A DNA stretch of 64,000 nucleotides, taken from contig NZ_BIMA01000001.1 in NCBI RefSeq assembly GCF_004000845.1, positions 1 through 64,000 of the forward strand. The letters are read 5' to 3'. Source of the DNA: Paenibacillus koleovorans NBRC 103111 (GTDB lineage: Bacteria; Bacillota; Bacilli; Paenibacillales; NBRC-103111). Made by a program: the position numbers and the translations under genes. Shown here one piece after another: positions 34,525-43,835 of this stretch. The notes under the pieces are model-generated. The model saw nothing but the letters and a program-made list of their open reading frames with translations, ran no database searches and was not told where the DNA came from. Positions within the stretch are counted from its first letter, which is position 1. Every line of letters begins with the position of its first letter.

Positions 34525-36228
34525 TTATGCCGGAGTCCCGATGGCGAGCTCCGCCTTGCGGCAAGGCACGCCGAATTTCACCGCGATCCCCTCAGTGGAT
34601 GTCGCCTCATCAGCGGTAACCGGCAGCCATACCTGAATGCCCTTCGCCTGCTCCGTGCCGGACAATACCGCCTCCCCGCTTCCGCAGGACTCGATTTTGA
34701 CTTGTCTGCGAGCACGCTCCCATGCGTTCAACTCACTACCGGTCCAGAACACGAAGCCTCTAGCGTGCGCCTCCTTCACAACATGACGGAACGCTGCGCG
34801 CACCTCTTCTTTGCGAAGGACATGGTATTGGTGGAACAGGAAATGCGCAACCCCATCCACTTTTTCCGCTTGCGAGAGCATAGGCTCAATGATGCTGTCG
34901 TCCGCCCAAGAGCTCAAATTCATGTCCTGGGTGAAAAAGCCGACTTCCAACACATTGTAAACCCGGTTCTGCTCGTCATTCCACGCGATCGGGAAATAAG
35001 GATGGCATGTGCCGAAAGGCATGCCGACGTTGCCTCGTTTGCTCGGACCTCGCGTCTGATCGGATTCGATGCCATGCTTCTCGCACCAGCGGAACAGCTC
35101 GCCCCAGCCTTCCAGACGGGTGTAGTGATTTTTGTTCGATACGGCTTGCCCGGAGCCGATGGCGGCTTCCAGCCAGGCGAACTGGCTGTCGAAGTTGCTC
35201 TCGCTCCACTCGAAATCGATCGCATTATAATGAAACCCGAGCTCATGACCATCGGCTCGGATGGAGTCGTACAGGTGGGCGCTATAGCCGGGTTGGATCA
35301 TGCACCAGGTCGATTGTACGCCGCATTCCTTCAGCAAGGCCAGCGTAGCTTCGCCGGCGGCATCTTCATTATGATCGCTGTCGTGCGAGATCATCGCGAC
35401 TCGGCTTATCCCTTCCGGCCAATAGCCGAGGAAAGGAAGCGTCAGCCCTTTGCCGAGCGCGATGCGCAGCAGATGGCTGGTCAGCGTCTCACGCCACAGA
35501 TCTGCGTAGGCATGCGGAAAATAGGGCTGGCCCGTCTCCGTCCAGGCACGGTCGAGCACCCAATCCAGTGCATGCTCGTCGTCCGCTTTCAGCCATCCGT
35601 CGTCGAGCGGGACAGAGCCGTCCTCAGCCGGAACTCCGTCCTCGAACACCGGCTGGAGACCTTGCTGCAAGCCGACTATCGTGGCCGTCATGTCGATCGA
35701 CCAGCGCTCTATCGTGCCGAGTCCGACCCGGAAGCGAAGCAGCGCATCGTAAGTGCGGGAATCCGGCCTCAGCAACGGTTGAGGTTTTTCGCCGACGCTT
35801 CCTTTCTTTTCTATTAAATACTCGTTGCCTTCCGTTACGCGCCATGGAGCTGCTTTCACGAACCGCATCGGGCGAGACTCATAACCATCCGGCAATTGTG
35901 CGTAGCCCGGTTGAATAGGGGAAGCGAGCGTACATTGCAGCTTTTTGGCCAATCCGCCCAAATTGCCCAGACCGACGATCGTCCCTCCGTTCTCGACATA
36001 GCTCCACAGGTGCTCGGCGGAAGCGTTGCCCTCACGCACAAAAGCGACGATCGCCAGATCCGGCTTCACGACGGTCAGCTCGGCTGCGCCATCGATCCAC
36101 TCGAACGGTATCCCCGCTTTACCAAGCAGCTCTCCAATATACGACTCGAACACGTTGACGCCTGACGAACGCCGTGCTTCGGCTTCCTTTTTATCGAACA
36201 CAACCCCTAGTTTGGCCATTCTCATCAC
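34525..36228 (-). CDS. Polysaccharide-deacetylase-like beta/alpha-barrel protein (operon gene 1)
   Basis: 567 residues from GTG 36228, seven bases after GGGAG; an ATG follows immediately. An N-terminal glutamine-amidotransferase-like domain (about 1-120) reads Y-V-E-N-G-G-T-I-V-G-L-G-N. The central part (about 270-480) has the NodB-like features V-A-M-I-S-H-D-S-D-H-N, G-H-E-L-G-F-H and F-L-F-H-Q-Y-H, with metal-type histidines and aspartates. It has no signal peptide, so it may deacetylate an internalised sugar. It is the first gene read away from the divergent GntR-type regulator. Confidence 0.65.
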   Translation of the reverse strand: MMRMAKLGVVFDKKEAEARRSSGVNVFESYIGELLGKAGIPFEWIDGAAELTVVKPDLAIVAFVREGNASAEHLWSYVENGGTIVGLGNLGGLAKKLQCTLASPIQPGYAQLPDGYESRPMRFVKAAPWRVTEGNEYLIEKKGSVGEKPQPLLRPDSRTYDALLRFRVGLGTIERWSIDMTATIVGLQQGLQPVFEDGVPAEDGSVPLDDGWLKADDEHALDWVLDRAWTETGQPYFPHAYADLWRETLTSHLLRIALGKGLTLPFLGYWPEGISRVAMISHDSDHNEDAAGEATLALLKECGVQSTWCMIQPGYSAHLYDSIRADGHELGFHYNAIDFEWSESNFDSQFAWLEAAIGSGQAVSNKNHYTRLEGWGELFRWCEKHGIESDQTRGPSKRGNVGMPFGTCHPYFPIAWNDEQNRVYNVLEVGFFTQDMNLSSWADDSIIEPMLSQAEKVDGVAHFLFHQYHVLRKEEVRAAFRHVVKEAHARGFVFWTGSELNAWERARRQVKIESCGSGEAVLSGTEQAKGIQVWLPVTADEATSTEGIAVKFGVPCRKAELAIGTPA

Positions 36229-36461
36229 TTGTGGGCTCCCTTTCTGTAAAAAAATGATTTACTTAGTTGTATCATACCTGTATTATATATCATATAGGGA
36301 CTGTCTGACTAGCAATTTTTTTGTTAGAACTTGTCGATCTGTGCCCTGTTTTCGTCCAATTTGTGGAAATCCATGTTTCTATTCCGCCTAATTTCGGCTA
36401 TAATGAAAGAAAAACAATCTTTTTACTTGGAATCATTTTGCATAGAAATGGAAGAACGCGT

Positions 36462-37832
36462 ATGAGACGTGAAAATGAATTTCGGTACTCGAAGCTGGCC
36501 AATATTTTGAGGGAGCAAATTTATTCGGGTTATATCAAACCTGGCGAGTTTCTCTTCTCTGAAAATGAGCTTTGCCGCTATTACGGGATCAGCCGCACCT
36601 CCGTCCGGAAATCGCTCGAGCAGCTGCAAAAGGAAGGCCTGATCGTCAAAAAAGTCGGACAAGGCACGATCGTTTCCCCCGACCTGATCATTCCCGAGAG
36701 TCAGATGAAGGTGCTGCGAATCATGGCTCCCGTGCCTTCGCACTTTGCCGATCATGCCTTGCCGATGATGATCGATGCGTTCAAGCGCAAGTACCCGAAC
36801 GTGGAAGTGAAGCTGCTGGGCTTTCCTGCCTATAACTTCCGGGAGTCGATGCGCGCCGCGATGGAGCTTGGCCATGCTCCTCATCTCATGCTGATCACCG
36901 ACCGCACGTTCGAAGAGCTGCAGCAGGTCAGCTCGTTTACTAGCCTGGACGAGCGGTTTAGCGGCACGCTCTCCGCCATGTACCCTCGCATCGTCGACGC
37001 TTTCCGCATCGAGGGCCAGGTCAAGGCGATGCCGGCTACGTTCTCGCCGGTATACCTCGCGTACAATCCGGAATTGTTCGCGCAATTCAGTGTTCCGAAG
37101 CCGGCGCAAGACTGGAGCGTGTCCGATTTCATGGACGCCGCCCGGAAGCTGACCGTCGACACGGACAACGACGGCATCCTGAACCAATACGGCTTGCTGC
37201 TGTCGGCTTCGATCAGCCGCTGGCCGGTGTTCGCCCTGCAGAACGGCTATACGTTCCGTTCCACCTCCGAGCGTGCCGCCCTGGTCAAGACGCTCGAGTT
37301 TATGCAGGACCTGCTCTATCGCAAGCGGTCCGTGTCGTTGTATCAGGCGCCGAGCGGGCTGAACTCCGAGGCGTTCCTCCGCGGCAAGACCGCCATGGTG
37401 CTGACGACTTCGATCGAGATGGCGAGCTGGCTGCACGACGACATTCATTTCAAACCGGAGGTCGCTCCGCTGCCGTTCGGGCCGGAGAAAGCTTCCCTGC
37501 TCGTCGCCAACGCATTTATGATTCCGGAGGCGTGCCCGGATTTCGATCTGGCGGCACAGTTTCTGGATACGGCCTTCGATCCTGCCCTGCAGATCGCCAT
37601 CGCGCGGCAGAGCGGCTTCCTCTCTTGCCTGACCTTGAACCGCGAGGTGTGGGACGAGTCATACCTGCACTCGCTGAACATCATCGACAACGAGATCATC
37701 AATTGCCAGTTCCTCGCCGAGATTTTCGAGGACCCGATGCTGATCGGGGAGCTGGACTCGGAGATGGACTTGTTCTGGGCGGGCTTGGAGTCGCCGGACG
37801 AAGTCGCCGACCGTTTCGCCCGCATCATCTGA
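36462..37832 (+). CDS. GntR-family regulator fused to an ABC solute-binding-protein fold
   Basis: 456 residues from ATG 36462 with GGAAG upstream. Residues about 1-75 are a GntR winged helix (Y-S-K-L-A-N-I-L-R-E-Q-I-Y-S-G, then Y-G-I-S-R-T-S-V-R-K-S-L-E-Q-L and the G-Q-G-T wing). From about 85 on it is an extracellular solute-binding-protein family 1 fold (M-M-I-D-A-F-K-R-K-Y-P-N-V-E-V, T-F-S-P-V-Y-L-A-Y-N-P-E-L) without signal peptide. A sugar-binding module has evidently become the effector domain of a cytosolic regulator. It is divergent from the amino-sugar operon, which it probably controls. Its own terminator follows. Confidence 0.88.
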   Translation: MRRENEFRYSKLANILREQIYSGYIKPGEFLFSENELCRYYGISRTSVRKSLEQLQKEGLIVKKVGQGTIVSPDLIIPESQMKVLRIMAPVPSHFADHALPMMIDAFKRKYPNVEVKLLGFPAYNFRESMRAAMELGHAPHLMLITDRTFEELQQVSSFTSLDERFSGTLSAMYPRIVDAFRIEGQVKAMPATFSPVYLAYNPELFAQFSVPKPAQDWSVSDFMDAARKLTVDTDNDGILNQYGLLLSASISRWPVFALQNGYTFRSTSERAALVKTLEFMQDLLYRKRSVSLYQAPSGLNSEAFLRGKTAMVLTTSIEMASWLHDDIHFKPEVAPLPFGPEKASLLVANAFMIPEACPDFDLAAQFLDTAFDPALQIAIARQSGFLSCLTLNREVWDESYLHSLNIIDNEIINCQFLAEIFEDPMLIGELDSEMDLFWAGLESPDEVADRFARII

Positions 37833-37847
37833 AGTGGAAGGTTGTCC

Positions 37848-37875
37848 AACCGTCGGGGATCCCGGCGGTTTTTTG
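37848..37875 (+). terminator. Terminator of the GntR-type regulator gene
   Basis: AACCGTCGGG and TCCCGGCGGTT pair around a tight loop and are followed by TTTT. The rest of the 385-bp gap to 38218 holds only AT-rich sequence and a doubtful small frame. Confidence 0.8.
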
Positions 37876-38063
37876 GTCTGGTTGTTGATTTGGCGGGGTT
37901 GTCGGCACCCACCGATAACGCAGCCGCTTTGCTGCCAAAGTCCCTCCTTTTACATGGCCTCCATAAAAATATTGCGATTTCATCCCGCTCCTCTACAACT
38001 TTTGAACTAAAAGTAAAGGTTTTTCGAACTTTTTCTCGCCAGGCAATTTCTGGACGGAGGATA

Positions 38064-38192
38064 ATGGAAAAACATGTCGAATACCGTATACAGCGAATCA
38101 TAGGTACTCGGAATCCGCCCGAACCCGGGCCGCGTACTCGATGCAAACCGCTTCACACCAAGCAATGCATCCGGACACACACAGGCAAGTGA
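38064..38192 (+). CDS. Doubtful 42-residue leader-like frame upstream of the chemoreceptor
   Basis: ATG 38064 follows GGAGG by three bases, which is short. The peptide is basic and Pro/Arg/Thr-rich, with no recognisable features, and stops 25 bp before the chemoreceptor start. It could be a leader peptide or chance. The surrounding sequence includes an AT-rich stretch that could be a promoter. Confidence 0.2.
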   Translation: MEKHVEYRIQRIIGTRNPPEPGPRTRCKPLHTKQCIRTHTGK

Positions 38193-38217
38193 CAAATTGG
38201 CAAAGGTGGGCTAGTTC

Positions 38218-40368
38218 ATGAAAGACAAAAGGACGCAATGGCTGTCCCGGTTGACCGGGGCTTTCGATAAAGCCAAGCGGCAAGGCAACAACACGACACC
38301 GACTTCACGCGAGAGGGGAGCTGTAACTGTGCAAAATCCGCTTCGTTCCGTAGGTCTGACGCTGTTCCTCTTGTTTTTTATCAGTATCATCGTCATGGTA
38401 GTCGTGGTGGGCATCCTGTCCGCGCAAATCTCTAAGGGCATCATCACGGACAAAGTGTCCGAAGCGTCCAAAGAAACGATCGTCCAGGCGGCGGACAAAA
38501 TCGACTTCTTCTTCGAAAACATCGAGAACATGTCCGTACAGATCATGTCCGACGATGTGATCGCCGATAACTTGACCAAGTACAAGGAGACTACGCTCAG
38601 CGCGTACGACAAGCTCCAAGCGGGCGCCACCATCACGAACCGGCTCAAGAACTACGTCATGGCGAACAACAAAATCGCCGACATCAACGTCGTCCCGCTT
38701 ACCCTTGAATCCACTTCATACAAATCGTCCACCAGCATCAAGGAGGAAGTATTCAAATCCGCCTGGATGGAAGATATCAAGAAGGCCGACGGAAGAGCAG
38801 TATGGCTGCCAACGCTGAAAGCCGGCTACGTGACGACGCCGAACACCTTCGCGGTAGGAAGGGTGCTCCGCAACATCAAAACCAGCACCATAGAAGGCAT
38901 CCTAGTCGTAGAATTGAAAGAATCGTCGCTGAAGGAAGTCCTGAACGGCCTCTCGATCGGAGAAGGCAGCCAAATCGGGATCGTCTCCCAAACCAATAAA
39001 GTGGTGTGGAACGGGAACACGGAAAGCCTGGAATCCGACTACCCAATCAACATCGTGGCGGACACAACCAAATACAAAGAGGTACGGGAAACGAACGATT
39101 TCGAAACGTCGGTGAACGGCGATACGAAACTGGTAGTTTACGACAAGCTGAACCGCTCGAACTGGTTCTTGGGCGGCAACGTCTCAATCAACGAGCTGAC
39201 GAAGGAAGCTAGCAAAATCAATACCGTCATTTGGATTTGCGTACTGGTGTCCGCTGCGGTCGCAAGTGTACTCGGCTTCCTGGTCATGCGGATGATCGGA
39301 GCGCCGCTCGTCACGATGCGCAACCTGATGATGCAAGGCGCGCAAGGCAATCTGGTCGTGCGGACCAAAGTCGGCAGCCGCCGCGACGAAATCGGCCAGC
39401 TCGGCGAAAGCTTCAACCGGATGATGGAGCAAATCACCCAACTCGTCCGCCAGACAAGCGCTTCCGCTCAGGAAGTGCTCAACACCGCGGCCGAGCTGTC
39501 CGATGCTTCGAGGAAGACGGCGCTCTCCGCCAAGGAGATCTCCATCGCCACCGAGGAAATCGCGTCCGGCGCATCCAGCTTGGCGGTCGAAGCGGAGCGC
39601 GGCAACGACTTGACCAGCAACATCAACGTGAAGGTCGCGCAAGTGGTCGCTTCCAACCAACAGATGGAGGTGTCCAGCAACGAGGTTATGAAATCCTCTG
39701 AGCAGGGCAAGATGTACATGTCCGAGCTGATCACCAAAACGAACACGACCGAAGAAATGACCCGTTCGATGGTGGAGAAGGTCGAGAAGCTGCAAGAGAG
39801 CACCCGCTCCATCCGCAAAATTCTCGACGTGCTGCACTCCATGACGAAACAAACGAACATTCTCTCGCTGAACGCCACGATCGAAGCGGCGCGCGCCGGA
39901 GCGGCAGGCAAAGGCTTCATGGTCGTTGCCGACGAAATCCGGAAGCTCGCCGACCAGTCCAAGCAATCGATCGACGTCGTCGCGCAAATTACCGATACGA
40001 TCCAGCATGAAATCAAAGATACCGTTACCGTGCTCTCGGAGGCGTACCCGCTGTTCCAGGAGCAAATCTCCTCCGTTAAGTACACGGACGAGATCTTCAA
40101 GCAAGTGGCCGAGCGGATGGGCAGCTTCACCGTCCAACTGCAGGACGTCACCGGCTCGATCCAGCAGTTGAAGGAATCACAGTCGATCTTGTCCGACGCG
40201 ATGAGCAACGTCAGCGCCGTCGCCGAAGAGTCGTCCGCGACTTCCGAGGAAGTCGCCTCGCTCAGCACGGAGCAGCTCAGCATAAGCAGCGGGCTGGTCA
40301 AGCTGTCCGAGAAGCTCGAAGAGCTCTCCAACTCGCTCAAAGAATCGCTTAGCAAGTTTACGATCTAA
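38218..40368 (+). CDS. Methyl-accepting chemotaxis protein (sensor, HAMP, signalling domains)
   Basis: 716 residues from ATG 38218. A cytoplasmic N-terminal tail of about 40 residues precedes the first membrane helix (about 43-68). The extracytoplasmic ligand-binding region of about 270 residues is probably of Cache type. The second helix is at about 337-360 ([16 protein letters not shown]), followed by a HAMP domain and a long signalling coiled coil whose tip is [11 protein letters not shown], then [11 protein letters not shown]. It would signal through CheW/CheA to bias swimming. The ligand is unknown. It is a single gene with a strong terminator. Confidence 0.95.
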   Translation: MKDKRTQWLSRLTGAFDKAKRQGNNTTPTSRERGAVTVQNPLRSVGLTLFLLFFISIIVMVVVVGILSAQISKGIITDKVSEASKETIVQAADKIDFFFENIENMSVQIMSDDVIADNLTKYKETTLSAYDKLQAGATITNRLKNYVMANNKIADINVVPLTLESTSYKSSTSIKEEVFKSAWMEDIKKADGRAVWLPTLKAGYVTTPNTFAVGRVLRNIKTSTIEGILVVELKESSLKEVLNGLSIGEGSQIGIVSQTNKVVWNGNTESLESDYPINIVADTTKYKEVRETNDFETSVNGDTKLVVYDKLNRSNWFLGGNVSINELTKEASKINTVIWICVLVSAAVASVLGFLVMRMIGAPLVTMRNLMMQGAQGNLVVRTKVGSRRDEIGQLGESFNRMMEQITQLVRQTSASAQEVLNTAAELSDASRKTALSAKEISIATEEIASGASSLAVEAERGNDLTSNINVKVAQVVASNQQMEVSSNEVMKSSEQGKMYMSELITKTNTTEEMTRSMVEKVEKLQESTRSIRKILDVLHSMTKQTNILSLNATIEAARAGAAGKGFMVVADEIRKLADQSKQSIDVVAQITDTIQHEIKDTVTVLSEAYPLFQEQISSVKYTDEIFKQVAERMGSFTVQLQDVTGSIQQLKESQSILSDAMSNVSAVAEESSATSEEVASLSTEQLSISSGLVKLSEKLEELSNSLKESLSKFTI

Positions 40369-40382
40369 TCATCACCCCTATT

Positions 40383-40415
40383 AAAGAGCCCCTCCGACAA
40401 CCGGAGGGGCTCTTT
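40383..40415. terminator. Bidirectional terminator between convergent genes
   Basis: A perfect 14-bp stem, AAAGAGCCCCTCCG with CGGAGGGGCTCTTT, and a 5-nt loop end both the chemoreceptor and the lactonase genes. Confidence 0.9.
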
Positions 40416-40428
40416 CCATACTGTTTAA

Positions 40429-41313
40429 TTAGCCGAACGAATGTACAGCCGCACCCGACACACCAACCTTCACCTGGAACAAGCCTCCGGAAAGCGGATA
40501 CTCCGCCAGCTGCTGCCCGCTCATCCCTCGCCGCGCGGACGTGATGTACAGCACGTCTCGCGAGGGCCCGCCGAACATCGCGGACGTCGCCTGCAGCGCC
40601 GGCACCGCGACGAAGCCGAGCTTGCGTCCGGTCGCCGGATCCCAGCGGCTCACTTGCGAGCCGCCCCAATGCGCAACCCACAGCATTCCTTCGTCGTCGA
40701 TCGTCATCCCGTCGGGAACGCCCGGCTCGACGTCGCCGAAATCGACGGCCACGCGGCGGTTCGATATTACGCCGCTCGCCGCGTCGTAGTCGAACGCGTA
40801 CACTTGCCGAACCGGCGAGTCGATGTAGTACATGACGCGACGGTCCAGACTCCAGGCGATGCCGTTCGAGCAGCCGATGCCGCCCTCCGTCGCCAGCACG
40901 GACAAGTCGCGATCCACGCAATACAACGTGCCCTGATCGGGTTTGCCCGTGACGCTCATTGTCCCAATCCACAACCGGCCGGAAGCATCGCATTTCCCGT
41001 CGTTGAACCGGTTGTCCGGATTATCGCCCTCAATGCCGTCCACCAGCGTCTCCAGCTTGCCGCTGTCCGGATCGAACAATGCAAGCGTATGCGGGAAGCT
41101 GATGACGACACCGCCGCGGGCATGAGGCACCACGACGGTCACCAAGTCATCGAACGTATATGTATCGTCTTGCCCCGATTCCGGGTTATACCGGTGAAGC
41201 GCCTTGCCGTAAATGTCGACCCACCACAAGACGCCGGTGCGATCGTCCCAGCAAGGTCCTTCCCCCAACTCCGACTTCGCATCCACGATCAATTCCGCAT
41301 TCCATTGCTGCAT
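40429..41313 (-). CDS. SMP-30/gluconolactonase-family protein
   Basis: 294 residues from ATG 41313; ATG 41325 overlaps GAGGAG directly. It is a six-bladed propeller of the SMP-30/LRE family: E-L-G-E-G-P-C-W-D near the N-terminus (metal Glu), N-R-F-N-D-G-K-C-D (Asn/Asp), G-C-S-N-G-I-A-W-S (Asn), and G-V-P-D-G-M-T-I-D (Asp), the calcium or zinc site. Members hydrolyse sugar lactones such as gluconolactone or act as sensors. It reads leftward alone, ending at the shared terminator. Confidence 0.92.
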   Translation of the reverse strand: MQQWNAELIVDAKSELGEGPCWDDRTGVLWWVDIYGKALHRYNPESGQDDTYTFDDLVTVVVPHARGGVVISFPHTLALFDPDSGKLETLVDGIEGDNPDNRFNDGKCDASGRLWIGTMSVTGKPDQGTLYCVDRDLSVLATEGGIGCSNGIAWSLDRRVMYYIDSPVRQVYAFDYDAASGVISNRRVAVDFGDVEPGVPDGMTIDDEGMLWVAHWGGSQVSRWDPATGRKLGFVAVPALQATSAMFGGPSRDVLYITSARRGMSGQQLAEYPLSGGLFQVKVGVSGAAVHSFG

Positions 41314-41478
41314 TACTGCATCCATCTCCTCTTGATGGCCCAGCCCAACCCAGCTCCTTCGAAACTCGCAACCCAGCTGAAGCCGGCTAAACCTTGTTTC
41401 AACCATTGTACCACGGCCTTCTTCAACCGGTAACTGTTTCTTGTCCCTCCCCCGGCTGGTTGCAGTAAAAATAAAAAT

Positions 41479-41514
41479 CCGGCACCCGCTCGGTTTCCCC
41501 GATTCAAGCGCCGG
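41479..41514 (-). terminator. Terminator of the long leftward glycan operon
   Basis: CCGGCGC-type arms pair across a GC-rich loop, then the leftward strand reads ATTTTTATTTT. The stem begins inside the last codons of the final gene. Confidence 0.7.
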
Positions 41515-41854
41515 CTATTCGCTGTTCCCGACTGGACCTCAGTGATTCCACTTCCTCTTGGGTGGAAGTCATCCGACTCCCCCCGCAGACACGCAAGCTG
41601 CCGTTCGTCCACGGACTGGACGGCGTGGAGCGCCGGACTGTGTCCGGCAGCTCGATCTCCGCCACCTTCTCCGCCATCGTGCGTTGGTACTCCGCAATCG
41701 CCCGGATGTTCTCGCGCAGCCCCGCCGCCGTATCGATGGACTGCTCCGTTACATCGGCGAGCGATTCGATCATACGGGCGAGCGCCTTCTGGCTCCGCGC
41801 GAGCGAATGAAGCATATCCAGCTTCAGTTCCGCCCGTTCGCTGATCCAGGTCAT
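41504..41854 (-). CDS. Small helical hypothetical protein (last gene of the glycan operon)
   Basis: 116 residues from ATG 41854, sharing ATGA with the stop of the preceding gene. The first 70 residues are helical and coiled-coil-like (L-K-L-D-M-L-H-S-L-A-R-S-Q-K-A-L-A-R-M). The tail is Ser/Arg-rich. It resembles its two upstream neighbours in size and character, so the three may form a complex. No domain is recognised. Confidence 0.65.
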   Translation of the reverse strand: MTWISERAELKLDMLHSLARSQKALARMIESLADVTEQSIDTAAGLRENIRAIAEYQRTMAEKVAEIELPDTVRRSTPSSPWTNGSLRVCGGSRMTSTQEEVESLRSSREQRIAGA

Positions 41855-42192
41855 GAGTCGTCTCCCATGCCTCCGAACAGGCCACCGAACCCGCCGCCAT
41901 CCAACCCGGAGGACATCGGTTCCTTCTTGTTAAGCACAACCGTCAAGTTTTTACCCAAGGCGGCCTCCAGCTTCGTCAGCCCGTCGATCAGCTCCACGAA
42001 CTGCTCGTGGTAGGCTAGCGGCTGCTTCAGCTGATCGGCATGATTGTCGTACGTGAGATGATTCAGATGGTTCAGGATCCAGTCGCGGGACTTGGCCGCC
42101 TCGTTCGCCTTCGCCTCCAGAATCATCGAGATGTTGTACTGCATGCTGGCCGCAGCGTCCAGCATCTGCATGAAGTACTCCGACCGTTTCAT
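41851..42192 (-). CDS. Small helical hypothetical protein with Gly-rich C-terminus
   Basis: 113 residues from ATG 42192 with GAGGGGG upstream. A long helical segment (M-Q-M-L-D-A-A-A-S-M-Q-Y-N-I-S-M-I-L-E) is followed by a Gly/Phe tail (G-G-G-F-G-G-L-F-G-G-M-G). Such tails occur in self-assembling surface or coat proteins. It overlaps the next gene by 4 bp. Function unknown. Confidence 0.7.
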   Translation of the reverse strand: MKRSEYFMQMLDAAASMQYNISMILEAKANEAAKSRDWILNHLNHLTYDNHADQLKQPLAYHEQFVELIDGLTKLEAALGKNLTVVLNKKEPMSSGLDGGGFGGLFGGMGDDS

Positions 42193-42231
42193 TCGCGTTC
42201 CCCCTCTCTGCCTTAGCCTGCTCGAGTCGGC

Positions 42232-42519
42232 TTACTCCTCTTGATCCGGATCCAGCTCCTTGATCACCGTCTCCAGATTGTCGGCGATCGCATCCTCCAG
42301 ATCAGCCAGGCTATTCAGATAAGCGGTCACGCTCTTCGCAATGTCCATCGCGCTGAGTCCGATTGCGCGGGCGTCGCCCAGCGCCAGATTCTCATTCGGC
42401 ATGGCGGTCATAATATGCGAGACATTCGTTATGGATTCGCGCTTCGATTCCAGCACCCGCGCCATCTCCGCATGGGAACGAGCCAGATGGCCGATGATGG
42501 AAGTCACTTGATGCTCCAC
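42232..42519 (-). CDS. Small helical hypothetical protein
   Basis: 95 residues from GTG 42519, seven bases after AAGGAGG. It is mostly helix (H-L-A-R-S-H-A-E-M-A-R-V-L-E-S-K) with an acidic end (E-L-D-P-D-Q-E-E). It is the first of three consecutive small helical genes that follow the glycosyltransferases. No family is recognised. Confidence 0.7.
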   Translation of the reverse strand: MEHQVTSIIGHLARSHAEMARVLESKRESITNVSHIMTAMPNENLALGDARAIGLSAMDIAKSVTAYLNSLADLEDAIADNLETVIKELDPDQEE

Positions 42520-42588
42520 AGGTGCTCCTCCTTCGAGTAGTTGCGGCTTCCTGTTTAGCATATGTGCGGACACCCAAAAAGGTACGGC

Positions 42589-43815
42589 TCAAAGACCGGA
42601 GAGCAGCTCATACAGCTCGATGTGGAGCGGGAAAAAATGGAGCCGCCGAAGCAGCTGCAGCTCCGCCTCCAATTGAGCGGACAGGACCGGATCCAACACG
42701 ATACCGCAAGCAGTAAGTAACGCGGTGACGGGCTGCTTGTGCAGCTTCAGCATCGGAATCGCCTGCAGCATTCGGATGAGGCTGGCCTTGAACGTCTGGA
42801 ACTGAATCGGGAACCGTTCGACAAACTGATCGTGCTCCACCACGACATCATTCATCCAGCGATAGTCCTTCATTTTCAACAAAATCAGCGAGCGGATGCA
42901 AACTTCGAGAACGGGATGTTTTTTCTGGAATAGGACCCAATTGCCTCTGCCGCCCGTCAGCTTGGCCGCAGCAGGAGGGTGCTCCTGATGGTAGCGGATC
43001 AAGTCTTGGTCCAATACGTATACAGCCCCGGCTTGATGCATCCGGTAGGCGAATTCCAGATCCTCCTCGCCCCACTCCACGAAATCCTCGCAATAACCGC
43101 CTATTTGACGAACTATACGGGTCGTGGCGGAATGATTGGATCCCAGACAGCTCAGCCAGGCTAGGCGAATCCCGCTGAGATCCTGACCGAATTGATCGAG
43201 GACGAAGTCGCTGTAGCGTCCCGGCACCGACAGCCGCTCCAGCCGGCTCGCGTAAGCCAAGTCGTTGCGCCGGATAAGCGGAATCCGCTTCTTCTTGGCC
43301 TTCACGATCTGCTCGAGCGGCGTCTTATCCCGGGCCATCTCCAATCGCCGCTCCAACAGCTGCTTGACGGCGTTGCTGCCTCGCTCCAGCTTGCGAAGCT
43401 CCTTCCACTGCGACTCGACGAAATCCGGGAACAAATTGGAGTACACCTTCCGTTTATACATCCCGACAACGATCTTATTGTCTGCATCGAGATGGTGCCG
43501 GTAATGCTGCGCCACATAGTCGGGGCCTACGAGCATCTCTGCATCCAGAAAAATGAGGACGCGCCCCTGCGCATGGCGGATGCCCACGTTCCGGGTGTAG
43601 GCCAATCCGCGATTGACCGAATTTCGGAAATAGCGAAACGAATAAGCTGCCTGGAATGATGTCAGTCTGTACGTCTTATCCGTAGATGCGTCGTCTACAA
43701 GAATTACTTCGAGCTTGGACATGTCGAAATTTTGCCGTTCCAATGCTTGCAAAGTCAGTTCATTGAGTGGATATCGGTTGAAGGAAGGGATAATGACGGT
43801 TACCTCGATAGTCAT
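42589..43815 (-). CDS. Family 2 glycosyltransferase A
   Basis: 408 residues from ATG 43815 after GAGGAG. GT-A fold: V-I-I-P-S-F-N-R-Y-P-L-N at the N-terminus, V-I-L-V-D-D-A-S-T-D (nucleotide binding), L-I-F-L-D-A-E-M (the D-x-D position reads D-A-E), and an acceptor-side W-G-E-E-D-L-E-F-A-Y motif with the catalytic E-D pair. It transfers a sugar from a nucleotide donor inside the cell. It is paralogous to the two transferases just upstream, with the same length and the same N-R-Y-P-L-N opening. Confidence 0.92.
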   Translation of the reverse strand: MTIEVTVIIPSFNRYPLNELTLQALERQNFDMSKLEVILVDDASTDKTYRLTSFQAAYSFRYFRNSVNRGLAYTRNVGIRHAQGRVLIFLDAEMLVGPDYVAQHYRHHLDADNKIVVGMYKRKVYSNLFPDFVESQWKELRKLERGSNAVKQLLERRLEMARDKTPLEQIVKAKKKRIPLIRRNDLAYASRLERLSVPGRYSDFVLDQFGQDLSGIRLAWLSCLGSNHSATTRIVRQIGGYCEDFVEWGEEDLEFAYRMHQAGAVYVLDQDLIRYHQEHPPAAAKLTGGRGNWVLFQKKHPVLEVCIRSLILLKMKDYRWMNDVVVEHDQFVERFPIQFQTFKASLIRMLQAIPMLKLHKQPVTALLTACGIVLDPVLSAQLEAELQLLRRLHFFPLHIELYELLSGL

Positions 43816-43835
43816 GCTCACTCTCCTCTCGCTTG

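Noticed and set aside
37876-38217. Riboswitch upstream of the chemoreceptor
   Set aside because: The gap is AT-rich with no conserved aptamer-like motif or terminator/antiterminator pair that I can recognise.
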